Below, one piece after another: positions 1 to 5,322 of a stretch of 6,004 nt of DNA (positions within the stretch are counted from its first letter, which is position 1; each line of letters begins with the position of its first letter). The stretch is from Pseudomonadota bacterium. GTDB lineage: Bacteria; Pseudomonadota; Alphaproteobacteria; Rhizobiales; Xanthobacteraceae. The DNA lies in NCBI GenBank assembly GCA_023405565.1, contig JAEXXW010000010.1:1-6004 (forward strand), in the 5' to 3' direction. The notes beneath the pieces were generated by a model, which made no database searches, was not told the origin of the DNA, and was given only the letters and a program-made list of their open reading frames with translations. Made by a program: the position numbers and the translations under genes.

Positions 1-1315
1 GACCAAGAGCGCAGGGACAGGCGATGATCAGCACAGACACGGCGGCAAGAAGCCCATAGGCAAAACGCGGCTCGGGTCCGAACAGGGCCCAGACTGCAAA
101 AGCGATCAATGCGACGGCGATCACGGCTGGCACGAACCAGCCGGCCACCTGGTCAGCCAGCCGCTGGATCGGAGCACGCGAGCGCTGCGCAGATGCGACC
201 ATCTGTACGATTTGCGAGAGTAGGGTATCGCGGCCAACCTTTTCGGCACGCATGACGAATGCGCCACTCTGGTTGATCGTCCCGGCGATGACTTTTGCGC
301 CCACATCCTTGGTCACCGGCATGGATTCGCCGGTTACCAACGATTCATCGACGGCTGAACGGCCTTCGATCACCTCGCCATCGACAGGCACCTTGTCGCC
401 GGGACGCACGCGCAGGCGGTCGCCGACCATGACATCGTCGAGCGGAATTTCTTCGTCAGTGCCGTCGCCCCGCAAGCGCCGTGTTGTCTTGGGGGCAAGG
501 TCGAGCAGCGCTTTGATGGCGCCCGAGGTTGCCTCTCGCGCGCGCAATTCCAGAACCTGGCCGAGCAGCACCAGCACGGTGATCACGGCGGCGGATTCGA
601 AATAGACCGCGACCGAACCGTCATGCCCGCGGAAGGCGGCCGGGAAAATGCCGGGCGCGAATGTCGCGACCACGCTGTAAAGCCAGGCGACGCCGGTGCC
701 GATTGCGATCAAGGTGAACATGTTGAGATTGCGCGTGACCAGCGATTGCCAGCCGCGCACGAAGAACGGCCAGCCCGCCCACACGACAACAGGCGTCGCC
801 AGCGCGAACTGGATCAGGTTCGACCAGGGCTGCGGTACAAGGCCATGTGCTCCGGTGATGTGCGATCCCATTTCCAGAATGAAGACCGGGATGGTCAGCG
901 CCAGACCGATCCAGAAGCGCCGCGTCATATCGGCGAGTTCGGGATTGGGGCCGCTGTCCGCCGAGACCAGTTCAGGCTCGAGCGCCATGCCGCAGATGGG
1001 GCAGGAGCCGGGACCGATCTGGCGAATCTGCGGATGCATCGGACAGGTGTAGATCGTGTCCTCCGGCACATCCTCAGCCTTGGCCGGCTTGGGGGACAGG
1101 TATTTTTGCGGATCGGCGATGAACTTGGTGCGGCAGCCGGCCGAGCAGAAGAAATAATCGTGCCCCTGATGCGTATGGCGATGCTTGGCCGTCGCCGGAT
1201 CGACGCTCATGCCGCAGACGGGATCAATGACGCCTGTCGTGCCGGCTTTCTCGTGCCCATGCCCGTGGCAGCAACTGGCCCGGTGAGAGGAATGATCGTG
1301 AGCGCCGTGTGTCAT
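1..1315 (-). CDS. copA: Copper-type P1B heavy-metal-translocating ATPase, N-terminal part (cut by window edge)
   Basis: This is an inner-membrane pump that probably uses ATP to export Cu(I) or Ag(I) from the cytoplasm. The 438 visible residues show, in order: a His-rich start (about 1-22, including HGHGH); a YHS-type metal-binding domain (about 28-75, DPVCGM and FCSAGC); a short heavy-metal-binding domain (about 89-114, YTCPMHP and CPICGM); four membrane helices (about 133-150, 165-186, 197-220, 236-257); the actuator domain with TGES at 328-331; then two more helices, the second carrying the metal-transport motif CPC at 433-435. No classical ferredoxin-like HMA domain with GMxCxxC is present at the N-terminus. 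The phosphorylation (DKTGT) and ATP-binding domains lie beyond the edge. The ATG at 1315 follows GGAAG (1324-1328) by 8 nt. The CPC motif excludes the CPH subtype but not Zn/Cd pumps. The adjacent Cu-type CsoR favours copper, but the decisive TM7/TM8 residues are not visible. Confidence 0.95.
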   Translation of the reverse strand, partial: MTHGAHDHSSHRASCCHGHGHEKAGTTGVIDPVCGMSVDPATAKHRHTHQGHDYFFCSAGCRTKFIADPQKYLSPKPAKAEDVPEDTIYTCPMHPQIRQIGPGSCPICGMALEPELVSADSGPNPELADMTRRFWIGLALTIPVFILEMGSHITGAHGLVPQPWSNLIQFALATPVVVWAGWPFFVRGWQSLVTRNLNMFTLIAIGTGVAWLYSVVATFAPGIFPAAFRGHDGSVAVYFESAAVITVLVLLGQVLELRAREATSGAIKALLDLAPKTTRRLRGDGTDEEIPLDDVMVGDRLRVRPGDKVPVDGEVIEGRSAVDESLVTGESMPVTKDVGAKVIAGTINQSGAFVMRAEKVGRDTLLSQIVQMVASAQRSRAPIQRLADQVAGWFVPAVIAVALIAFAVWALFGPEPRFAYGLLAAVSVLIIACPCALG

Positions 1316-1331
1316 GGCCTTGTCTTCCGTC

Positions 1332-1360
1332 TTGAAACCTATACCCGGTAGGGGTATATA
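1332..1360 (+). promoter_or_regulatory. Probable sigma70-type promoter of csoR (leaderless)
   Basis: TTGAAA (1332-1337) and TATATA (1355-1360) are separated by exactly 17 bp and each is close to the housekeeping consensus. The expected transcription start, about 7 nt after the -10 element, coincides with the A of the csoR ATG at 1367, so the transcript would have little or no leader. This fits the absence of a well-placed Shine-Dalgarno site before that ATG. The only G-rich candidate, AGGGG at 1350-1354, lies 12 nt away and inside the promoter. Seen: the two hexamers and their spacing. Inferred: promoter use and the leaderless mRNA. Confidence 0.6.
1340..1358. promoter_or_regulatory. Probable CsoR operator (perfect 7-bp inverted repeat)
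   Basis: TATACCC (1340-1346) and GGGTATA (1352-1358) are exact reverse complements separated by GGTAG. Known operators of the CsoR/RcnR family are G/C-tract palindromes flanked by AT-rich half-sites of the TACCC...GGGTA type, which this matches. It fills the spacer of the csoR promoter and overlaps its -10, so bound repressor would block RNA polymerase. It also lies 25 bp upstream of the copA start. A minus-strand -10-like TATAGG (1343 down to 1338) sits within it, although no convincing -35 is seen for copA. Binding itself is inferred from position and symmetry. Confidence 0.75.
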
Positions 1361-1366
1361 GACGGC

Positions 1367-1642
1367 ATGCAGAAAGAAGCCAAGGCCCAGGTCACGAAAA
1401 GATTGCAGCGCATCGAAGGGCAGGTGCGCGGCCTCTCGCGCATGGTCGAGGAGGATCGCTATTGTATCGACATCGTCACGCAGATATCGGCGGTGCGCGC
1501 GGCGTTGCGTAAGGTGGAAGAAGAGATACTGCGCGATCACGTTGCCCATTGCGTGGAGGGCGCCATCGCCTCCGGCAATCGCGCGGAGCAACGCAAGAAG
1601 ATCGCCGAGTTGATGGAGGTCTTCGGACGGGCTGAGCGTTAA
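1367..1642 (+). CDS. csoR: CsoR-type copper-sensing transcriptional repressor
   Basis: This 91-residue cytoplasmic protein belongs to the CsoR/RcnR (DUF156) family, all-helical tetramers that bind DNA when metal-free and let go on binding Cu(I). The sequence shows the family start [13 protein letters not shown] (11-23) and the copper ligand set C33, H58 and C62. Their spacing (25, then 4) equals that of the characterised CsoR ligands (Cys-His-Cys), and differs from the His-rich set of nickel/cobalt RcnR. Length is normal for the family. The start is fixed: an in-frame TAG at 1349-1351 lies 18 nt upstream with no start codon between, and the family N-terminus follows directly. It is divergent from the copper ATPase gene, with a palindrome in the shared gap, so it most likely represses itself and the pump. 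A related persulfide sensor (CstR) is unlikely because H58 is present. Confidence 0.95.
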   Translation: MQKEAKAQVTKRLQRIEGQVRGLSRMVEEDRYCIDIVTQISAVRAALRKVEEEILRDHVAHCVEGAIASGNRAEQRKKIAELMEVFGRAER

Positions 1643-1657
1643 ACCTAACGCTCAGTC
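1630..1657. terminator. Bidirectional stem-loop containing both convergent stop codons
   Basis: CTGAGCGTTA (1632-1641) and TAACGCTCAG (1646-1655) form a perfect 10-bp stem with a 4-nt AACC loop. In the plus-strand RNA a G-U and a G-C pair (1631/1656, 1630/1657) could extend it to 12 bp. The csoR stop (TAA, 1640-1642) and the monooxygenase stop (TGA, 1654-1652 on the minus strand) both lie inside it. No T-tract follows on either strand, so it is not a canonical intrinsic terminator. It may act as a weak bidirectional terminator or as an mRNA 3'-end stabiliser. The structure is seen; the role is inferred. Confidence 0.6.
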
Positions 1658-2845
1658 GGGCCGCCAGTCATAGATCCAGTCATAGCGCGCGCGCAGCCGC
1701 TCGCCGCCGAGCCAGCGCATGGCGAGATTGCGGGCGATGACCGATGGTCCGGACAAATGATAATTGCGGCTGTTGGCGCGCGCGCCGCTTTGCACGCGAT
1801 GGACGCGTTTTTTTCGGCTGGCTTCGTATTGGCGCATGGCCATGGCCGGATCGTTGTTACCTGAACCGAGACAGCGCGTCAGCACGGCAGCATCCTCGAT
1901 GGCCATCGCCGCGCCTTGCGCAAGGAAGGGCAGCATCGGATGGGCCGCATCGCCGAGCAGCGTGACCGGTCCTTGACCGGGGAAGCCGGTATCGTCGCGA
2001 TCGAATAACGCCCATTTCAGCCAGTTGTCCGGCAACGCAAGCAGATCGCGGGCGTTCTGTGCCCAGTCATTCCTGGTGAAGCGGCGAAGCAACTCATCGC
2101 GTGAACCAGGTGCCGACCACCCCGGTTCATTCCAGCGATCGTGGACGATGGCGACGATGTTGATCAGCGTGCCGCCACGAACTGGGTAGTGGACGAGATG
2201 TGCGTATTTCCCGAGCCACAGCCATGTCACCGGGCGGCGGAACTGGTCCGGCACTTCGGCGGCCGGTACTGTCGCACGCCAGGCGGTGCGGTCGCGGAAG
2301 CGCGGCCTTGTTTTGTCGCCCAGATGCGCGCGCGTGACCGACCATAAGCCATCGGCACCGACCAGTCCGATGGCCCGCTCCTCATTGACGAGATTCGCCG
2401 TGCGTAATTGTGCTGTCACGCCATGCGTGTGAACGGCGAAATCGTCGAGCTTCGTGCCGAGTTTGATCGTGATGTCCGGTTGTTCGGCCACGGCTTCGAG
2501 CAAACCGGCCTGCAGGTCACCGCGATGGAGCATCCAGTAGGGCGCGCCATAGCGAAACTGCGCGCCGTGGCCGAGTGTCATGAAGACGATTTCGGAGCCG
2601 GAGCGCGCGTCGCGGACCGACAGGCCATCCGGCACGACCGCACGGTCCTTGAGCCGCGGGCCGACATCGAGTGCGTTGAGGATACGCGTCGCGTTGGGGG
2701 ACAATTGAATGCCGGCGCCCGCTTCCCCGAGGCTGTCAGCCTGTTCGGCGATAACGATCCGGTACCCCAGACGGCCGAGCGCCAGCGCCGCCGTCAATCC
2801 GCCAATACCGGCACCCGCAATCAGGATGGTTCGTGAAAAGCCCAC
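1652..2845 (-). CDS. FAD-dependent aromatic monooxygenase, group A (salicylate hydroxylase-like)
   Basis: This 397-residue cytoplasmic flavoenzyme should use NAD(P)H and O2 to hydroxylate an aromatic or similar ring. Three group A signatures are present in order: the FAD-binding GAGIGG (11-16) near the N-terminus, the DG motif VGADGLWSVTR (162-172), and the FAD-ribityl GD motif LGDAAHPM (297-304) followed by a Gln-Gly (310-311) region. Length and layout match salicylate 1-hydroxylase and 3-hydroxybenzoate 6-hydroxylase relatives, but the substrate cannot be read from sequence. Ubiquinone-pathway hydroxylases share the fold and are an alternative. The GTG start at 2845 is forced: an in-frame TAG directly precedes it, and no other start codon comes before the FAD motif. 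No Shine-Dalgarno site is evident. The gene lies 17 bp after the zinc-finger gene on the same strand, so it is likely co-transcribed and perhaps translated by coupling. Confidence 0.9.
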   Translation of the reverse strand: MGFSRTILIAGAGIGGLTAALALGRLGYRIVIAEQADSLGEAGAGIQLSPNATRILNALDVGPRLKDRAVVPDGLSVRDARSGSEIVFMTLGHGAQFRYGAPYWMLHRGDLQAGLLEAVAEQPDITIKLGTKLDDFAVHTHGVTAQLRTANLVNEERAIGLVGADGLWSVTRAHLGDKTRPRFRDRTAWRATVPAAEVPDQFRRPVTWLWLGKYAHLVHYPVRGGTLINIVAIVHDRWNEPGWSAPGSRDELLRRFTRNDWAQNARDLLALPDNWLKWALFDRDDTGFPGQGPVTLLGDAAHPMLPFLAQGAAMAIEDAAVLTRCLGSGNNDPAMAMRQYEASRKKRVHRVQSGARANSRNYHLSGPSVIARNLAMRWLGGERLRARYDWIYDWRPD

Positions 2846-2862
2846 CTAAGTTGGAGACAGAA

Positions 2863-3114
2863 TCAGGCTGCCTTGGCTTCCGGCGTCCATGCGCATTCCG
2901 GCGGGCGCGACTCGTGCGGATCGAGCTTCGGATCGTACCGGAACAGCGTCGAGCAATATTCGCAGATGATCTCGGTGTCGTCGCCCATGTCGCAAAACAC
3001 GTGCGGATGGTCGAAGGGCGGACGTGCGCCGATGCACATGAACTCCCTGGCGCCGACTTCGATGACCGGAACACCGGCGTCGTTCTGGAAATGCGGAATG
3101 ACGTGATCGGCCAT
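2863..3114 (-). CDS. Small zinc-finger protein, zf-CHCC (NDUFS6-like) family
   Basis: This is an 83-residue soluble protein. Candidate zinc ligands are C27, H36, C51 and C54, in the blocks CIGARPPFDHPHVF (27-40) and ECEYCSTLF-like IICEYCSTLF (49-58). The family is related to the mitochondrial complex I accessory subunit NDUFS6, and alphaproteobacterial members include complex I-associated proteins. For this copy the role is unproven. The C-terminal tail after residue 60 is Pro-rich and contains an extra Cys (C74). The ATG at 3114 is preceded by AAAGG-type sequence about 8-12 nt upstream, and the resulting protein begins just before the conserved domain. It is followed 17 bp later by the FAD monooxygenase, suggesting a two-gene operon. 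Family assignment is firm. Function in respiration or in support of its neighbour is inference. Confidence 0.88.
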   Translation of the reverse strand: MADHVIPHFQNDAGVPVIEVGAREFMCIGARPPFDHPHVFCDMGDDTEIICEYCSTLFRYDPKLDPHESRPPECAWTPEAKAA

Positions 3115-3342
3115 GATGCGGAGCCTTTGGTTTGGGCGGAGCCTCGAATTTGTCGGGAACGACCCCTATATCAGGGTGCACCATAGCGGCGCTTTTGTGT
3201 GAATCAATGACGGTTTTCGGCAATTAACCAGCCGGGATGAACGAAGCGAACCGCTGTTCTGTGATCGCGTTGAGGTTTTGAAAAGTCCAGTGACGACAAT
3301 AGGTTGAACAGGTAAGCCGCCAGCGCGATCGAGATACCTCCC
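3115..3342. other. Divergent intergenic region (zinc-finger gene / membrane-protein gene)
   Basis: This 228-bp gap is visibly less GC-rich than its surroundings and should hold promoters for both flanking genes. On the minus strand TGATATAGG (3173 down to 3165) resembles an extended -10 element for the zinc-finger gene, giving a leader of about 44 nt, but no matching -35 is seen. On the plus strand TTGAAA (3278-3283) resembles a -35, with only a poor -10 (TAGGTT) 16 bp later. No RNA gene, riboswitch or convincing small ORF was found. An in-frame TAA at 3313-3315 limits the downstream gene to its ATG at 3343. Confidence 0.4.
3165..3173 (-). promoter_or_regulatory. Possible extended -10 promoter element for the zinc-finger/monooxygenase pair
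   Basis: Read on the minus strand, these bases are TGATATAGG, which fits the TGn extension followed by a 4-of-6 match to TATAAT. The predicted start would be about 44 nt upstream of the zinc-finger ATG. The hexamer 17 bp upstream (AGCGCC) is not -35-like. The element is short and could occur by chance. Confidence 0.3.
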
Positions 3343-4506
3343 ATGCATATTCCCGAGCCATCTGCCGGGCCGATCCGCGCCTCGCTCCTGCGCGTGAAGC
3401 TGTTGGTCGTTGCTGCCGCGATTTGCGGGATTGCGGCGCTGGCGTTGCTGCCGCGCGCGATTGAGGCGGGATGGTTGCTGGTGGTGCAGGACGATCCGTC
3501 GGCTCTGGCCGATCGTAAGCTCACGCGCAGCTTCAATGCCGAAATTGCCGTAACGGAAATCGAGGCGGCACTGGCGGCCAATGATGCCGACCTTGCCAGA
3601 AGCTTCGTCGATCTTGCCCGCGACCGGAACGTGGCCGTTGCGCCGGACCTCGTCGCCAAGGTCGATGCGGCGGTGGCCAAGGCGGGGAGTGCGCTTTCGA
3701 CCGCCGAGAACTTCACCCGCGGCCTGATCGTTGGCGAACCCGACGATCTGGTCAGTCTGGCCGGCACGGCGCTCGGCGATGTGTTCGTCTTCGGCGATGT
3801 CCGTGACATTGTTCGCGAAGGCTCACGTCTGGCGACCGGCAAGGAGGCCGATCATCTCATTCTGGCGCTCTCGGCCGTCGGTATCGCGGTGACGGCCGGC
3901 ACCTATGCCTCGCTCGGTGCCGGTGCGCCGGCGCGCACGGGACTGTCGCTGGTCAAGGCCGCGCGCAAGACCGGGCGCATCAGCGCGCGGATGGCGGAGT
4001 CGGTGACACGCTCGCTGCGCTCGGTGGTGGACTGGAGCGCCATGCGCAAGGCTTTCGCGGGAGCCTCGGTCACCGAACCGGCGGTCGCGGTTCGCGCCGC
4101 GCGCGAAGCGGTCAAGCTCAACAAGGCCGACGATCTGTTCCGCCTGACGAGCGACATCGGCAGCGTCCAGGGTAAGGCCGGCACGCGCGCCGCGCTCGAT
4201 GGTTTGCGTATTTCCGACTCGCCGCGGGAAATGGCTCGCGTCGCCAAGCTTGCGGAAAAGGAGGGCGGCAAGACGCGCGCGATCCTGAAGCTCTTGGGCC
4301 GTGGCGCCATTGCGCTGACCATGGCAGCGTTCGATCTGTCGCTGTGGGTGCTCTGGGCGGCCCTGACGGTGTTCGGGTTCATCGCCTCGACCAAGGCGGC
4401 GGTGGAACGGGCCACCTGGCGAGCTCTGCAACGGGGGAAGGTCCGCCGCGCGAAACGGACCCTGGAGCGCCAGCGGCGCTTGGCAATCGCGCCGGCACAG
4501 GTTTAG
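3343..4506 (+). CDS. Conserved-looking membrane protein of unknown function
   Basis: I do not recognise a characterised family for this 387-residue protein. Visible parts: a basic N-terminus and a membrane helix (about 17-37); an Ala-rich, probably extracytoplasmic region (38-169) with the block GDVFVFGDVRDIVREG (145-160); a second hydrophobic segment (about 170-194, HLILALSAVGIAVTAG); a long basic, amphipathic helical stretch (about 200-320); a third hydrophobic stretch (about 320-349), long enough for one helix or a tight hairpin; and a very basic tail (351-380). By the positive-inside rule both ends would face the cytoplasm, which needs an even number of crossings. The third stretch may therefore cross twice, or one segment may not cross. 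The start is limited by an in-frame TAA at 3313; GAG at 3331-3333 is the only Shine-Dalgarno candidate. Coding is supported by the uninterrupted 1.16-kb frame, strong third-position GC bias and segmented hydrophobicity. It has no enzymatic motif that I can see. Confidence 0.8.
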   Translation: MHIPEPSAGPIRASLLRVKLLVVAAAICGIAALALLPRAIEAGWLLVVQDDPSALADRKLTRSFNAEIAVTEIEAALAANDADLARSFVDLARDRNVAVAPDLVAKVDAAVAKAGSALSTAENFTRGLIVGEPDDLVSLAGTALGDVFVFGDVRDIVREGSRLATGKEADHLILALSAVGIAVTAGTYASLGAGAPARTGLSLVKAARKTGRISARMAESVTRSLRSVVDWSAMRKAFAGASVTEPAVAVRAAREAVKLNKADDLFRLTSDIGSVQGKAGTRAALDGLRISDSPREMARVAKLAEKEGGKTRAILKLLGRGAIALTMAAFDLSLWVLWAALTVFGFIASTKAAVERATWRALQRGKVRRAKRTLERQRRLAIAPAQV

Positions 4507-4514
4507 TGTCCGGC
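4491..4514 (+). terminator. Possible stem-loop across the stop of the membrane-protein gene
   Basis: GCCGG (4491-4495) pairs with CCGGC (4510-4514) and CAC (4496-4498) pairs with GTG (4506-4508), leaving one bulged T (4509) and a 7-nt loop that holds most of the TAG stop. The nearest T-rich run (around 4527-4531) is about 13 nt beyond the stem, too far for a standard intrinsic terminator. It may only partly separate this gene from the hydrolase that follows. Confidence 0.3.
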
Positions 4515-4561
4515 CTCGCTGTAATTCCTTTTGCTCTCTATTCAGGCTGAATTCTCACCAC

Positions 4562-5314
4562 ATGCCGACTTTCAAACATGGCGACGTCGAGATCGCTTAC
4601 CTCGACGAGGGCCAGGGCGATCCCATTCTTCTCATTCACGGCTTTGCATCCAATCGCGAGGTCAACTGGGCGTTTCCGAGCTGGGTCACGACGCTGACGG
4701 GCGCGGGCTTTCGCGTGATCGCGCATGATAATCGTGGGCATGGCCAGTCGTCGAAGCTGTACAATCCGGCCGACTATCACACCGACAGGATGGCTGAGGA
4801 CGCGCGCGCCTTGCTCGATCACCTCGATATCGAGCGTGCCGATGTGATGGGCTATTCGATGGGGGCGCGGATCACCTCGTTCCTTTGCGCCGCGCATCCG
4901 CAACGCGTACGGTCGGCGATCCTGGGCGGGCTTGGCTACAAGCTCATCGATGGCGCCGGCTTGCCGGAAGACATCGCGGATGCGCTCGAAGCGCCTTCGC
5001 TTAATGATGTCACCGATCCGATGGGGCGCACTTTCCGCGCCTTTGCCGATCAGACGAAATCGGACCGTCTCGCGCTGGCCGCGTGCATTCGTGGATCGCG
5101 CCAGACCATGACGCCAGATGAAGTCGCGGCAATCGAGACGCCGACATTGGTCGCTGTCGGCACCACCGATGAGGTCGCGGGTCCGGCCGATAAATTGGCG
5201 GCGCTCATGCCCAATGCGAAAGTGCTCGATATTCCGGGGCGCGATCATATGCGCGCGGTGGGAGATCGTGTGTTCAAGAATGGCGTGCTGCAGTTTCTGA
5301 GCGAGAGGCCATAA
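4562..5314 (+). CDS. Alpha/beta-fold hydrolase (complete)
   Basis: This is a 250-residue cytoplasmic serine hydrolase with no signal peptide. It shows the oxyanion-side HG (26-27, LLIHGFAS), the conserved DNRGHGQS (56-63), the nucleophile elbow GYSMG (97-101, catalytic S99), a probable acid at D203 (VAVGTTDEVAG) and a catalytic histidine at H229 (GRDHM). The full catalytic triad is therefore present at normal spacing, and the size is that of a minimal alpha/beta hydrolase with a small lid. The substrate (ester, lactone or thioester) cannot be told from sequence. Start: the ATG at 4562 directly precedes the first strand of the fold. No clear Shine-Dalgarno site is present. The gene follows the membrane-protein gene by 55 bp, where a -10-like TGTAAT (4520-4525) without a -35 is seen. 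It precedes a second hydrolase by 8 bp. Confidence 0.93.
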   Translation: MPTFKHGDVEIAYLDEGQGDPILLIHGFASNREVNWAFPSWVTTLTGAGFRVIAHDNRGHGQSSKLYNPADYHTDRMAEDARALLDHLDIERADVMGYSMGARITSFLCAAHPQRVRSAILGGLGYKLIDGAGLPEDIADALEAPSLNDVTDPMGRTFRAFADQTKSDRLALAACIRGSRQTMTPDEVAAIETPTLVAVGTTDEVAGPADKLAALMPNAKVLDIPGRDHMRAVGDRVFKNGVLQFLSERP

Positions 5315-5322
5315 CCGCTGCG

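Noticed and set aside
623..1351. Plus-strand open frame of 242 codons opposite the copper ATPase
   Set aside because: It is antisense to a gene with clear YHS, TGES and CPC motifs. Its product is Arg/Asp/His-rich with no domain, typical of a shadow frame in GC-rich DNA.
1316..1366. MerR/CueR-type copper promoter for copA
   Set aside because: The palindrome is of CsoR type and the gap between -35 and -10 on the csoR side is 17 bp, not the 19-20 bp typical of MerR-family promoters. A CsoR gene is adjacent.
3162..3177. ACCC...GGGT pair upstream of the zinc-finger gene, resembling a second CsoR operator
   Set aside because: The half-sites are 8 bp apart, not 5, and lack the flanking TAT/ATA symmetry, so they would not place CsoR contacts as at 1340-1358. 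Chance similarity is more likely.
2846..3223. Minus-strand frame of 125 codons overlapping the zinc-finger gene
   Set aside because: It is read in another frame over the zf-CHCC gene, whose zinc-ligand motifs are unmistakable. The alternative product is Arg/Pro/His-rich without a domain.
3237..3281. A 14-codon ATG-TGA frame upstream of the membrane-protein gene as a possible leader peptide
   Set aside because: It has no regulatory codon run and no attenuator-like structure that I can see, and such short frames are common by chance.
3204..4431. Minus-strand open frames (212 and 202 codons) opposite the unknown membrane protein
   Set aside because: They overlap each other, have Ala/Ser/Arg-rich low-information products, and run into the upstream intergenic region. 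The plus frame is longer, continuous and has structured hydrophobic segments.
4538..5248. Minus-strand open frame of 236 codons opposite the first alpha/beta hydrolase
   Set aside because: The plus strand has a complete catalytic triad in order. The antisense product shows no recognisable fold or motif.
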